Positions 36,238 through 48,928 are shown, counted from the stretch's first letter. The stretch is DNA of 64,000 bases from Phaeotremella fagi (GCA_001599715.1 BCHU01000006.1:1-64000); one strand, 5' to 3'. Notes: generated from the letters alone by a model not told the origin. A program made the numbers and translations.

Positions 36238-39200
36238 CTAGGCTGGGGGTGCGGTTGGTTGAGGGAGAATGAAATCACGTCTTTTGTTACCAGTACAAAC
36301 GGCTGTTGGTACCAATGAAGACGCGGTAGCGTTATAAGCACTATCCAAAAGTTAGTATCAAACCAAATTACCAAAAACAGACGACCTACTCTGGATAAGT
36401 ACATCCAGCAACGGTAACATAAGCACCGACACTGTCCGATTTATCGTACCAACCACTAGCAGCTAGTGAACCACCACTTGCAGTTGGAGTAGCCAGTGTG
36501 ACTGCAGCACCTGTCTTGGTTAATGTTGGAAACAACGCTATTTGAGCTTGAGTGAACGAAGGACCCATTGAGGTGGGTGGGAAAACCAGTGACGCGATTT
36601 GTGAAGCAGCGATTGATGGTGACGCTACACCACCAGTTGCGGAGGCTGGATATGTACCACTGAACTGGGGGGTTTTTAGTGTTTATTCTGTCTGAGTAAA
36701 TGACTACACTTACCTGATCACCACCTACTCCGATACCTTTACAATAACCACCGGCGACTCGTGGGTCTTTAGGCATCCAACCCTGTTCCAAACCGAGTTT
36801 ATAATGCCAGAAAGGAGAACTTGCGTAACCCAGATTAGTCGAGTTTCCGATTTTCCAGGTCCTACGAGGTAGATGTCAGTGGGAGAAACCATTTGAACTG
36901 CAGATACCCACCAGAAGAACCAATTCTGTAACGCATCCATATTGGCCATTGCATAATTCTGAACATCAGATTTAGTGGAAGCCGACCAGTTCATCCATAA
37001 ATCCCATTGGGAACAATTGCTGACCGAGTTGTACGACGGTGTTGAACCGACACCGTCGAGCCATAGTCCACAGTCGTTGATTGCGTTGGACCATTCACCA
37101 CCGATAATAACACCGAATGAAGTCATTGAATCGTTCGTTCCTCCTCCCCAACCGCAGACTGTCTTGGTTTGGTCGGCGAAGGATGCTGTTGTTTGGGTAG
37201 TTGGGAAGGCATTGTATGGATGTTGATCGAGACCGCTGGGTTTTGCTTAGTACAGGTTTTTAGTGAATTGACTTACACTCTGTCAGCACCGCTCAGGAAT
37301 CCGTTCCAAGCTGCAACACCCAGGAATCCTTCGTGCATAAGGATTATTGGTCCATTACCTGTACCGTAACCAGTGATACCTCTAATAGTAGTGTACGCCT
37401 GGTAGTAGCTAGAAGTGAATCAGCTTATAGTCTCAAACAACATAACGTTGCAGCTTACAACGACGCCAAAACATCTTTCCCAACTATAGAAGCTTGAACT
37501 TCGTTGACCAAACCGATCCTGTAACCGTGACATCAGACCCATTGTTTACTTGCACGACTCAGTCACTCACATCGGAACAACCTGTTTAACACCATCCTGT
37601 GAGATGTATTCCGTGAAACTTCTAAGTGTTTCCAGACTTCTTTGAGCGTTGACGATACCCATAACACCGTACATCCAGTTGACAACGCCAGCATGACCAG
37701 AGTGATTCCAACCGTTTTGTGAGCCTAACAGTTGGTAAGATTGAGATCTAGAGGCAGGGATAAATCACATACCTGGTAAAGCATGGAAATCTAACAGAAT
37801 TCTGATACCGTATTTTCTTCCCCAAGAGATAGCTTTGAGGAAATATCTAAAGGCCCATGTTAATATTCATTTAACCAGTTGAAAACAATACCCACGTCCA
37901 AGATGTTTTGGCAAGATACGGATCACCAGGGTTGACAGCGACTGCCCAATATCCGAGAGCAATTCTAAGCGTGTTAGTGGATGGAAACGTTCAGACCTGG
38001 TTTTACCTACCGAACATAGTTGAGACCAGCTCCAGCGATCAAAGCGAAATCTTGTTCGGTCTGGACGTAAATTCAGTATGGAAACGAGTGGTTTAGACAC
38101 GACTCACAATGAAGGTTGAATAATGTGCTTCCATCTTAGCAGACAGACTGGCGCCCATACTAGACACTGTTCAGCATAGTCTTTCAGATTGTTGTTCTGA
38201 CTACTCACGCTTGCGACAACGTATACTCATCGATTGCTTTTATGGCGGTGTTTTGATAAGGTTCATACAGAGCAGGGACAATGAATGCTACACACGAGGT
38301 TAGCTGGAACACAAGTGCAGTTAAATCCACATACGTTCTGTAACCAACCATCCACCTAGATTAACACTGAGAGACAGTGAGCACAATGAAGACAACCAAC
38401 CACACACTACTTACCCACGAACAATGTGTGTTCCCCAAACCCATTCTTCCAACAAACTAGGACTCCAAGATTGAGCACGTCCGGATGTCTGGATTGTCAG
38501 ATGAGTTCCCATCGAGCACCTACGTTATAAGCGTTTGTTGGATCTTGAGCCCAATTTCCACCAAAGTTATTGACATATGTGAATTTGGCACCAAGGTCTG
38601 TAGTGACAGTTGAACCGTTTGTACCTGAACCAGCGACAATTGGGACAGAGGAAGTGGTGTTGCTTCCAGTTGTTCCAGTTCCAGTTCCAGTTGTTGAACC
38701 CGAAGAAGAACTGGACGAGGAAGATGATTTCTTGTTGGTAAGAGCTACAGCAACTCCAACGGCCACACCAGCAATGACGACGATAGCGACGGGTAGACCG
38801 ATAAACAACCATTTCCTTTTTGTGGGATTGGTAGGGACGCACGACCGTTTTGGTTTCTTATAACCTAAATTGTTGTTGTTCTGACCTGGTCTAGTGAAAT
38901 TAGACGAAGATCCCATAGCACCTGGAGCAGGTGATGAAGCGGCTGCACTGAGATATTGATTTGAAGAATATTGATTTTCACCGAAACCAGTGTAACCACC
39001 CCCTCCTAACTTTTCCATGCTGTATCCAGGTGAATCCATTTGACGGATGGGTTGATGATTGGGATCAGGTGTTGAAGGGTAGGATTCGAATTCTTCTAGA
39101 TAAGCGTGGGTTGGTGAATGGTCTAGTTCGTACTGAGGAGGAGGGAGTCAGTAAGAAGTATATAAGTAAGAAGACGACGAGGACAAAGGTTGATTGAAAG

Positions 39201-39480
39201 GCAGCAAGGCTTAGTATCCATGTGAAACATTTCAACCTTGCACAGCTATTTGTTATCACTTTTCAATCTAACACTCTTGGGTCTAAGCCATAACCCTACC
39301 ACCAATCCACGTTGAGCCCATTCACCTCCTACTCACATTATCTTCCCGCGGTGCACTCCCTCTTCCACTAGGTAAAAGTGGTCTAGGACTTTGTTGTCTG
39401 AAATAACCTCCTTCTCCCATACGCGGTTGAGGTGCTGAGATGTTGAGTCCAGGTGGGACTTTGCTCCTTTTTGGAGCCAT
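36238..39480 (-). CDS. Glucan 1,3-beta-glucosidase, GH5, membrane anchored
   Basis: A long multi-exon gene. The start at 39480 (MAPKRSKVPPGLNIS) gives a cytoplasmic tail of about 115 residues. One membrane segment (WLFIGLPVAIVVIAGVAVGVAVAL) follows, then a Ser/Gly/Thr linker with poly-Ser. The lumenal GH5 domain has GVNLGGWLVTEP, GLNYVRIALGYWAV, ILLDFHALPGSQNG, and the acid/base Glu in IGLVNEV (usually NEP). The C-terminal GVIIGGEWSNAINDC holds the nucleophile Glu in GEW. It is therefore a type II membrane exo-beta-1,3-glucanase for wall remodelling, as for known Exg-type enzymes. Stop at 36238-36240. The NEV variant keeps the catalytic Glu, so activity is expected. Confidence 0.9.
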
Positions 39481-40925
39481 ATTTGACTAGGGTTGATATG
39501 CTATAAGGTAGTGTATCGAGATGTCGTGGTATTGAAGGAAGTTGTTGTTGTTGATGATGATGTTGTTGATGTTGAATATTTTATTTACAATCTGACCAAG
39601 CGGAATGGTCCAGCCAAAGCGTTATCGATAATGTAGGTGCTCAAAGTGATCTAGTGGATGAACAAACCTTTCCTTTCAATTCAATCTGTGACTACCTCCT
39701 CCACTAAGTTGATCTTTTTCGTCTATGCATGCATAGCAATCTAACACTACCACAGCCAAATTAACAACATACATCCACCCCTCCCCGCCCTCTGATTCTT
39801 GGCCTCCCACTTCTCCCTTCTTTCCCTATAACGCGACGCGAGCCCAGCGTTCCGCCTTTACATACCAATAATTCGGCTCACCCTTATCGGGGATTATGTA
39901 TCTCTTCCTTAAATATTTGCACAGCTTGTTCTTGAGCATCTGCATAGGACTCTGGGAATCTGCCCTGATACATATAAACCGAGGTTTATCGTAAAAACCG
40001 ATGTTAAATCATGGCATTTGGTCGAACGATAACGCCACTGTGGACCTAGAACGCGTAGCGTGAGAATCATTTCAGCAGTAGAGTAGTAGTATGTAGTATG
40101 ATCAAGTCACAACAAATCGTCTTCGCAGTTCATAAATAGAACTGCTGCAACCTCAAGGGAACTCCAAAAAATCACGTTAGATTCTGTGTACCCATCCACA
40201 CCAGTAGCAATGTCAATATACGAAGCCTGATAAGCGATAAAGATTATATCTGGATTTGAAGCCATCCAACAAAAAGTACCAACTGTTGAAGTTCCTGTCG
40301 AATTGTATTGTGATGTAACAGTGTAAGCAGGGAGCCAGATGGGATTTCTGGTGTTGTACTGTGCGATTCAACTTCAGATGCATTGCCGATGAGGCGTTCT
40401 TTGCAACAGCGAGGCTCTTATTTCTAATTGTGGGGTTATTAGATTTTCAAGGGTCGTGTTTCCTCTGTTGGTTGGTTTGAATTGCCCTTCGTAACTACGA
40501 AGCCTTCGTACATGTCTAGCGAAAAACATTCCAATACTCAATTGTCGGTTTTCTTTCAATAATTTTCAAAGGAAAGTACACCTCAATAATGAAGAAACGT
40601 GTTATGGCAAACTGATGTTTCCCAATCGGAATGAAAAGCAGCTCCAGTAATTTACAATCGTGTGAGCTCAAGAACTAAAGTCTTATCTCTGCTGGTATAG
40701 TTGTGCCGATCGGAATTAAATCAATAATCTAGTTTGTTTATGTTGAGTGTAACTTATCAAATGGAAGCCCATCATATGAAGACTTAGGTATGATAAGAAA
40801 ACAATCTCAGTACAACCGAGAGCTCAATTGAAAGATATCAAACCATCTTTCCTCTTATCAAACCACTTTTACCCCACAACTTTTGATCTATCAACCTACA
40901 AATCAATCGAATAACCCATATCCCA
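39481..40925. other. Long intergenic region, 1.4 kb
   Basis: No convincing gene was found. It holds a TTG/ATG trinucleotide tract at about 39540-39573 in the glucanase 5' flank and a perfect 14-base palindrome CTATGCATGCATAG at 39723-39736. A pyrimidine-rich stretch follows. The only longer frame (40374-40559, minus) lacks any domain. An unrecognised non-coding RNA cannot be excluded. Confidence 0.4.
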
Positions 40926-41339
40926 ATGTCAAAGACCATCATCCCCCCGTTCTTTTATCTAATCGAAAACACCGAGTTCTCAACACTCTTCGGTTCAGCC
41001 AAACACGCCCATATCATTCGCCACGATCCGAAAAGTGACTTCCCAACATTCACATCTCACCTCACCTGCCTACCCTACAGTTCAACTCAAGGAGATAGGG
41101 AGACGGCTAAAAAACTCAATCGTCGTTTGTCTATCGCTAGACTAGAATCTGATGAGTTCAATGAGGAGAGTGGCGGTATTGTTATCGATACCCACCGAGT
41201 CGATTTTGAGGGGACTTACGCTCCGACTCCGTCGACTGTTTTCGATCAAGAGACTCATGAGATGTTCTCAGATCTTTGTAAACGAGCTTTTAGAGCTAGA
41301 GACAGTTCGACGTATAATCAGTTTTATCATCATTTGTAG
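40926..41339 (+). CDS. Unknown protein, tandem paralogue 1 (LFGxA-HIIR family)
   Basis: An intronless frame of 137 codons. I do not recognise the family. Residues 14-33 (ENTEFSTLFGSAKHAHIIR) align with SPSEYITLFGQAQTVHIIRR in the next gene, and VIDTHRVDF with LIDLHRVFI further on. The C-terminus has a Cys and a helix-like stretch ending in NQFYHHL. No signal peptide or membrane segment. The neighbour lies 255 bases downstream on the same strand. Confidence 0.65.
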   Translation: MSKTIIPPFFYLIENTEFSTLFGSAKHAHIIRHDPKSDFPTFTSHLTCLPYSSTQGDRETAKKLNRRLSIARLESDEFNEESGGIVIDTHRVDFEGTYAPTPSTVFDQETHEMFSDLCKRAFRARDSSTYNQFYHHL

Positions 41340-41593
41340 GTGTTCGTTGGGTTGGGGGCGGAGGTTGTGGTTAACAGTCCATACTGAGTCGTAGAAACAT
41401 ATGTAGTCTATCGATGGAATGAACAGTTTACAGTAGCAGCCATTTCTCGCCTTCTTCTCAGACATTTCGAAGGGGTGTACTTCTGTTGCTTGACACACGT
41501 TTATCAAACTCGTACATGAAGAGAAAAGAAAGTCTTCTTGTGGAAGAAGTAGAGAGAAGCACACAACAGACCGCAAAATACACAAACTAAACA

Positions 41594-42133
41594 ATGAATG
41601 ATTTCAGAACAACCCGTATACTCTTAATAACTCATACAGTGACCCAAGCTGGATTAAACAGAGCACAAATGTCGCCCAACCCAACTGCGTCATATTTGAC
41701 AATGTCTCCCTCCGAATACATAACTCTCTTCGGTCAAGCCCAAACCGTCCATATCATAAGAAGAACCAACTCAAGAAACGGCTCAAGTTTACACAACATT
41801 ATCCATATCCCCCCACCAAAAACACTCATCGATCTCCATAGAGTATTCATATTAAACAATCTGAATTGGTCAGAACTATCAATTGGAGTTCAAGGACTTG
41901 AAGAGATTTCACGATTTTTACGACGGACTGATGTGACTTTCTTTAACGAATTGAGAAATGGGAATATCTTGGTTATACATACGCATCTTGGTGATACGAC
42001 ATCAGGATTTCATTCTTGTACCATCTCTCCTGAATCCGAGACAAAACTGATATCGTTGACGCAGAGTGATTGGAGTGAAATGAAATTTTGGGATTTAAGA
42101 AGTGAAAAATGGTCACAAGAGATATTAACTTAA
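41594..42133 (+). CDS. Unknown protein, tandem paralogue 2 (LFGxA-HIIR family)
   Basis: An intronless frame of 179 codons, though the second ATG at 41669 (MSPNPTASYL) may be used. It shares FxTLFGxAxxxHIIR and xIDxHRV with the preceding gene but is otherwise very divergent, with a longer C-terminal region (WSELSIGVQGLEEISRFLRR, ILVIHTHLGD). No known domain, signal peptide or membrane segment. The pair is best read as an old tandem duplication under weak constraint. Confidence 0.65.
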   Translation: MNDFRTTRILLITHTVTQAGLNRAQMSPNPTASYLTMSPSEYITLFGQAQTVHIIRRTNSRNGSSLHNIIHIPPPKTLIDLHRVFILNNLNWSELSIGVQGLEEISRFLRRTDVTFFNELRNGNILVIHTHLGDTTSGFHSCTISPESETKLISLTQSDWSEMKFWDLRSEKWSQEILT

Positions 42134-42251
42134 CCCCCTTTGGCAAATTCGTGTAATACTACACGGAGGTATCAACTAATGCATTACATAACAGAATTAT
42201 AGAAGTATGATTGTCACCGGTACACTAAAAGTCCATTTGCAAATCCCCCGA

Positions 42252-44472
42252 TCACATCAAAGTCCAACCACCACCCAACAACGCACCAACTAAAACCCAA
42301 CCTACTCCCATTCCAGCGAAAATGCCAGTTCTGGAGATCGAAAGTTCACCAGCTGATTTTGAAGTGGTCGCACTAGAACTTGTTGCTGCTGTACCTGTAG
42401 CTGAACCGGTTTTCGAGACTGTACTGATAGCAGTTGGAGTGAAAGTGCCTCCGGCTGGAACTGCTGCTAAACAAGTAGCTGCAGCTGCCGACGCGTCTTG
42501 TGGTGTGTTCGGGCCTGAGTTCGTCAGTACAACATGTCAGTGAGAATGAGTAGGCTTACGGTTACTACCTAAAGTTGCATTTCCACCGAAATCACATGAT
42601 GACGCTATTGGGTTGAACGAATAGTACGCTGAGAAAGCGTAGGAAAGTTTGATGGCTGGTGAACACATGGAGAGTGGACCATAGACACCTGAGGTACCGT
42701 TACCAGCAATGGCGGCACATGATGCTGAAGAGTTGGTGGATCCAAGGAGGGAGCAGGCGTAACTAAAGAATAGTTAGAGTAATTCCGATTTGATCAGGGA
42801 ACTAGACTCACTCTGTAAGAGAACCAACAATGTTTGGTTGAGCTGCAGTGGATTGCAAAACTCTACAAGAAAACGCATTGGTGTTAAGACAGTTGCAAAC
42901 ACTTTCATCAGGTGTAGGCGGTAAAGTAGAATTAGCGAGGAAGGTAGAGCTTTGAGCTGGGCAATTGAGTGCTGAAGATGTGGATGCCGATTTAGCAGGA
43001 GAATTAGGTGGAGCTGTGGCATTGTATTGTGCGGCCAGACGTGTAAAGTCGTCGGATGTTGTTACGCTAGGATGGTAAGTAAGGGTAACTAGAATGATAA
43101 ATACGCAACTCACCTCTTGCCATCGGTCGAAATGGTGACCATGCCGTATCCATCGCTTGTAGGGAAGTAACTGAAAGCTACACCACCGGAAAAGACATTA
43201 GACACAGGACTAGTGAATAGAGCAGCGACTTCTGTCCATAATCGAGGTGGACTAGTGATACAACTGGTTGGTGTCAGTAAGAGTTTGGATGAAAAGGGAA
43301 ATCGAACACCTACCCGTACTCAGACATATAGGTTGCAACGGGGATATTGGAGAATCCACTTGTGATCGTTGCCCAATTAGACGAATTCAAGTTTTCATTA
43401 CCACACCATTCGTAGTTGTTCAAGCCTGTCACACGTCAGGCATGAACAAGGATAATACACTGCTTGCCATCTGACCTACCGTAGATATCGACAGACACCG
43501 AATTATCACCACAAGTCATGTATTGAGCCATGGTGTTTCTGAAATCCGCATCCCCATCGACAGCAGAGTATCCAACTAAGGCTGATGATCCAACGGAAGC
43601 CAAGTAAGCTTTCACGTCTCTAGCAGCGGCTTTGACATAGGCTAGTGGGTGGTCAGGAATTAATCAAACGAGGATGTTTAGACATACGAGCAGCATTGGT
43701 GTTAGTTGCAAGACTGATAACTTCGTTTCCAACGTTGAAAGCGAGTAGATTGTCGTACTATAATTCTGTATTAGTTTTGATCGAGCAAGGTTTATAGACT
43801 AACATTTCTGAATGCGTCTATCGTTGAGATATATTCGTCAAGGAGGTTCGTCGACCAAGAAGGTGATGCTCGATCGATACTTCCATTCAGAGGCAATGAG
43901 ATATCCAACCTATACTCATGTAAGTGACTTGACAGTAGTGAAATTCTTCACATACATGACATAAATCCCTGCAGCACTAAGAGTTGCCATACAAGCATCA
44001 TGATTGAGTCCAGCGGTCACAGAGTAAACTCTAACAGCGTTTACACCTAGTTGTTTCAGATATGGAAGGTCTCTCGTGCAATTTGCTGGTGAAGAAAGTG
44101 GATCGAAATACGATGAGCTGTGTGGTGTCAGTGTGATTATGAAACGACAATATTAGATACAACATACGGTTCTGGGAATCCACCACTAAACGATGTAAGT
44201 TTCAACACTTTGACTTGATAGACTGGACCTACTTGGCATCATTCGCAGTAGAAGCTGCTGCGACTTGTCCTTGAGGTTGATAAGCGACTCCCTAAACCAC
44301 AGTCAGTACCTAGATTCAATCATTTAACTGATTTCATCCATTCCACCCTACACACCTTAATGTAGAATCTGTTACCTGAAGGATCGTACAAATACTTTCC
44401 CGTCCTTGTGATCTGAGGTAAAGCAGATGTTACAGCCAAGAAAGGGAGTATCCAAGATATCGACAGCTTCAT
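42252..44472 (-). CDS. 1,3-beta-glucanosyltransferase, GH72 with X8/CBM43, GPI-anchored (Gas/Gel)
   Basis: The start at 44472 gives a signal peptide (MKLSISWILPFLAVTSALP). The GH72 domain has GVAYQPQG, CTRDLPYLKQLGVNAVRVY, the acid/base Glu in AFNVGNEVI, and the nucleophile Glu in ATYMSEYGC. A C-terminal cysteine-rich X8/CBM43 module follows (CVCNCLNTNAF-like spacing, ACSLLGS, YSFNPIASSCDFGG). A Ser/Ala-rich linker and a hydrophobic tail (GMGVGWVLVGALLGGGWTLM) fit a GPI signal. The stop is at 42252-42254. The enzyme cuts and rejoins beta-1,3-glucan chains at the cell surface. About ten short introns. Confidence 0.92.
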
Positions 44473-45082
44473 GGTGGTGTTGTGAGTTGATATCTAGGTG
44501 TTGAAGACAATTTATGTCTCCTAATGAATGATAGAAATGAATATAAATATCTAAGAAAGAAGGTATTTATGGACCGAGGCGGTGTTGTTTCTTTATAGGG
44601 TTGTGTTGACTTTTCAGCCACGTGGCAAAAAGTGTTACCAAGAAACAGTACCAAGTCTACACATATCTTGGCATGCATACATGACAACAGCGAGGTAGAA
44701 ATGAGGTAGAACAGGTGTCCATCATGATTGATTATCCTGCGCCTCCAGAATTATACGTCAAGGCTGGGTGAGTTCTGTACACAGATTAACCAAGAGAATC
44801 GAGAAATGAGACGCGAGTGGTACGATCACGAATCGGGTAGCTGTCGATGTTAGTGGAAAAAGGTTTCGCTCCATTTCCCCAGGAGTATTTGCATCATCAG
44901 CCAGTGACAATCCTTGACAGTCAGCTTATTTGCAATGCTGATACTTTTAGCAATTCTCAAGCAACAACAAGCTGCATGGACAAAGTGGTGACTAACCTTA
45001 ACCACACGACGCGATTTTCGGTTAAACGGGCCGTTGTCGATAGAAATGATTGTCTGCCTCTACTTGGTAACTGTCTAGAACG
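44473..45082. other. Divergent promoter between GH72 and unknown gene
   Basis: It contains the 10-base palindrome GCCACGTGGC at 44617-44626. A plus-strand frame at 44847-45086 lacks a domain and overlaps the next start, so it is not called. Confidence 0.4.
44617..44626. promoter_or_regulatory. E-box palindrome GCCACGTGGC
   Basis: A perfect 10-base palindrome with a CACGTG core, about 145 bases upstream of the GH72 start. Extended E-boxes like this bind bHLH factors (Cbf1, Pho4, SREBP relatives). It is a candidate from position and symmetry only. Confidence 0.45.
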
Positions 45083-45744
45083 ATGATCTATACATTACTG
45101 AGGATATCACCATCCTCTCAACGATTATCCAGTACTGTCTCCCAGATCTATCGCTCAATGTCAAGTAGTGCCAGTCCACTTAAGCTGGTTTCAGTCAATA
45201 CCTCTCCGGAACGAGCTTCGAACGTCATTGGGCAAGTCATTGAAAGGGTCAAGGATAGATACAGTATTGTTCATGCTGGGAATACGACAAGTGGGTGTAT
45301 ATAGGTTCTTGATTTTATAGCTCTGATGGAGTCGGTGTCAGTCTACATGAACTGACAAGGATACAGCGATTGAGGGCGTGAAACCATTATTGGAATCTTT
45401 CAATCCCCCTCCTGATCTACTCGTAAGTCATGATCTTTAAATGAATCCTTTTCAACCTCCTCTACAATTTACTGATAGTTCCTCGACGTTAGTTCTGCGC
45501 TTCCATGGTGAGCAATGACTTCAATCGCTGATATCACTACCCCAAACCTGAAGCTAATCTATCAAAACCCCAGTGGACACCCGAACAACAGACTGAAGTA
45601 CAAGCAATCGCAAAAGAGACGATACCTGGCATCAAAACTTATGGTATACCCACTGGATTGCATAATCAGAATGGAGCTGAGGGAGTGATCCAACATTTGG
45701 TAGCTAGGATTGATAGAATCGTAGAGGGTAAAGAGGTGGAATGA
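45083..45744 (+). CDS. Small conserved-looking protein of unknown function
   Basis: Four exons. A start at 45083 gives a basic Ser/Arg-rich leader (MIYTLLRISPSSQRLSS) that could target mitochondria; MSSSASPLKL at 45161 is the shorter choice. The core reads PERASNVIGQVIERVKDRY, IVHAGNTTTIEGVKPLLESF, PDLLFLDVSSALPWTPEQQ and TYGIPTGLHNQNGAEGVIQHL. Strand-helix alternation suggests a Rossmann-like alpha/beta fold. I do not recognise the family. The stop is at 45742-45744. Confidence 0.7.
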
Positions 45745-45846
45745 TGCAATTTGTTTTGGGTCAATTGCCAGTCTCTCCAGTTGTGGAGCGTGTTGGTCTC
45801 TGTTAGATCAACGTTCGGTGTGATTAGTGTCTCTATACCTGCAATA

Positions 45847-45902
45847 CTCTTGATCTCTTGATCTCTTGACCTCTTGGCCTCTTGTCCACTTGACTACTTG
45901 AT
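45847..45902 (+). repeat. 8-base minisatellite, seven units
   Basis: Seven consecutive 8-mers of the type CTCTTGAT, with changes only at unit ends and in the last two units (CACTTGAC, TACTTGAT). It lies between the unknown gene and the amine oxidase gene, about 140 bases upstream of the latter's start. Confidence 0.8.
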
Positions 45903-46042
45903 ACCTGTAGCCTTAAGAAGAAGCACCAATAACCTCCACCGGTGACGTCCGCCTACTTGTCTCCTTGCAACTTCCTATCACCTTACTAAACATTCTCACA
46001 TTGACTGACCATTCAGATTCACAAACGTCCCCTTTAGCCGCC

Positions 46043-48928
46043 ATGGACGCAAGTATACCTCTATTAGAGAAATCAAACATCTCAGATGACCATGAACAAT
46101 TCGTATCCACGAGCAAACTACGACGAAACTCGAAATCCAAATGGAGAGCACCGATTTTATCGATCGTCACACTGGGCCTCAGCGCTTTCACACTGTGTGG
46201 AATAAGACTTTGGTCAAAGCATGAAAGCAAATGTACCACTTGTGAAAGTACAGCTGCGTTATCTGTGATAGCTCCTAGGACAAGTAAGTTGTAGTTTTCA
46301 TCCGGTATTGATCCATCTTAGATATCTGGAAAAATCTTGCTATCGAAACGGCAGTCTCTGTCAGACGATGGTTGTTTGATCCGGACAGGGGACTAAATTT
46401 GACCTCATCTGATGCTGCTGGTGATAGGTATGCTGTATGAGTATCATGACTTACTCTAGTGACAATTGGATACACTTGGTCGAAGCTTATAAGCCCGCTA
46501 AAGGAGACGCTCTGGCTTATCTTACTGATCCCCGATCTACTGTAAACAAATATGCTCATGTAAGTAAACGACCGATGACAGATCTAAATTAAACCATAGG
46601 CAATTATCCACCATGGCCAGAAAGAATTAATAGTCGACTACCTAATTGGACCACTTCCAATATCCAACCAAACCACGATCCAGCCTTTAACAGAGATATA
46701 TCACAACCCTACAATCCCATTAAACGCCCGATCAACGTTTAACTGGACGACGATAGCCCAATTCACATCGAAACTGTTAGAGCCTCTAAACGAAGCTACG
46801 TTAGATCTTTTCAATGGGAGCGTTGGAGATCGGACGTTGATGGCTGCCGGACAAGGTCCTATGAGTTATGACGGAACCTGGAGAAGGAGTTGGTTGCAGT
46901 TGAGAAGAAACGTTCCGGGGAGTTGGTTACATGGATTAGATTTTTATTTATACGTGGGTAGTCCTTTTTTAGAACATTCGTTCACTGATACCCTACACCA
47001 GGTCGATATCTCAGGAACTGATTGGAATCAGTATAAACTACTTAAAATACTTCACAACAGAAGACTTTACAATTCCGTAGAAGAATTCTTGACAGTATGG
47101 CAAAACGGCACATTGACACCAGCACCACCAGCAGATCTATCCAACTGGTCATCAAGATCTCGAAAAGGTTTTAAAAGGGATTTGGACGATAGAGCCGGAC
47201 CTAGGAGTGTTCAATTTGACGGAGCTAGATATAGATTGGATGAACAAGAGGGATATGTTACCTGGATGGGATGGAGTTTTTATACGAGTTTTGAAAGAGA
47301 CATGGGATTACATTTATGGGATATGTGAGTAATACATAAACTGGTATCGTACTATTTTTAATGGAGACATAGCAATTTCCGAGGTGAAAGAATAATCTAC
47401 GAATTATCACCTCAAGAAGCGATGGCTCAGTATTCAGGTGACGATCCCCATCAAGCATCGACTGTCTGGCTGGATTCAGCATTTGGAATGGGTGGGAACG
47501 TGGGAGAATTGATTTTAGGCTACGATTGTCCACATGATGCCATCCTTCTCAATGCGACCATTCACGAAAAAGGTAGTTCGACCAGAGTAAACGCTATCTG
47601 CGTGTTCGAACGGGAGGGTGGTAGACCGTTATCCAGACATACCGGTTTCGAGCGTGATGAAATGGGTGCTATCAAGGGATATGAATTGGTCGTCAGGACT
47701 ATCAGTACCGTTGGGAATTATGATTATCTTGTGAGTTTGTCATGTGAATGATACTGATGAATATTGAAGTTTGATTACACGTTCCAACTTGATGGTACGA
47801 TTGAGATCAGACTCTCTGCCTCTGGATATTTGCAAGGTGGATTCTGGAGCGAAGAACAATCACCTTACGGTCATAAATTGCATAGAAATCAGATGGGAAC
47901 GCTGCATGATCATGTTATAAATTGTAAGGCAGTAACACAGGTGATTACTGACACCATGCAGTCAAAGTCGACTTTGATATCGCTGGAACCAAGAATTCGT
48001 TGATGGCTATCAATCTTGAACTTGAGGATAAAGATGCGATCTGGCTTGACGAAGATTGGGGGGAAGTGAGTTCAAAATCAGAAATATTCTGATTCTCAGG
48101 TAAATCATCAACAAAAGATCGTGAGAAAAATAGTAGAAAAAGAAGCTTTACTGGACTATCCCAGGAAGTAGGTCATAGTCCCCGACATCACTGACAAGAA
48201 GCGGCGAAGGTGCCTACGTGATAACCAACGAAGAAGCCTTCAACGCCTGGGGAAATCCAAGAGGCTACACAATCCATCCAGGGCCTCTAGCCAGACTTAC
48301 CAATCTTAATGGAAAGAGAACAGAGAAATCTGTAAACTGGGCTAAACACCATTTATCAGTTTCAAGGAGGAAGGATACTGAACCTCGAAGTTCTTCCATG
48401 TGGAATATGAATTTACCTGGTCGACCACCTGTTGATTTTTACAAGGTTGGTTTGGTTTCGGTTGGATGTTGATTAGGTATAGTTTTTCGATGATGAATCG
48501 ATTGTACAAGAAGATTTGGTTGTTTGGGTTAATCTCGGTACTCATCATATACCGAGGGCGGAGGGTGAGTCTCAAATCGAAATGGTTCTGATGATTAGAT
48601 TCACCGAACACGTTGACAAACATCGCCACCAGTTACGTCCTTTTGACACCGTGGAATTATAACGATTACGATGTATCAATGGAGTAGGTCATACATTTGT
48701 GATGTCGCTGATTGAAGATCACAAAATTCCATACTTCTCAACCCAACTGATCAATGGGAAATCACTGAAAAAGTTCGATCGAAACCCTGCAATCCTGTAC
48801 CGTTACCTCGAACGACGTATAAGGGTGTGATAGGGTACAACGAGCAAGGGGAACTTAAAGAGATCGATGTTGGAGTAGGACTTGTTGGAGAGGAGAAATG
48901 GTTTGGTGAGTTCACTGTGAGGCTATGA
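46043..48928 (+). CDS. Copper amine oxidase, N-terminally membrane anchored
   Basis: The start at 46043 has a good context (GCCGCCATGG). A cytoplasmic tail of about 33 residues precedes one membrane segment (residues about 36-55, ILSIVTLGLSAFTLCGI). The lumenal part is a full copper amine oxidase: WLDSAFGMGGNVGE with the catalytic-base Asp, TVGNYDY in which the first Tyr becomes the TPQ cofactor, HDHVIN with two copper histidines, and VDFDIAGTKNS after them. The third copper histidine lies in the later exons near TTSYVLLTPWNYNDYD. Stop at 48926-48928. It oxidises primary amines to aldehyde, ammonia and H2O2. The anchor differs from peroxisomal yeast enzymes and suggests a secretory or surface location. 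Confidence 0.9.

Noticed and set aside
36238..39480. Loss of GH5 activity because NEP is NEV
   Set aside because: The catalytic Glu itself is present and only the following Pro is changed, so inactivation is not supported.
39723..39736. 14-base perfect palindrome CTATGCATGCATAG
   Set aside because: ATGCATGC-type palindromes occur several times in the window; no gene is close enough to give it a clear role.
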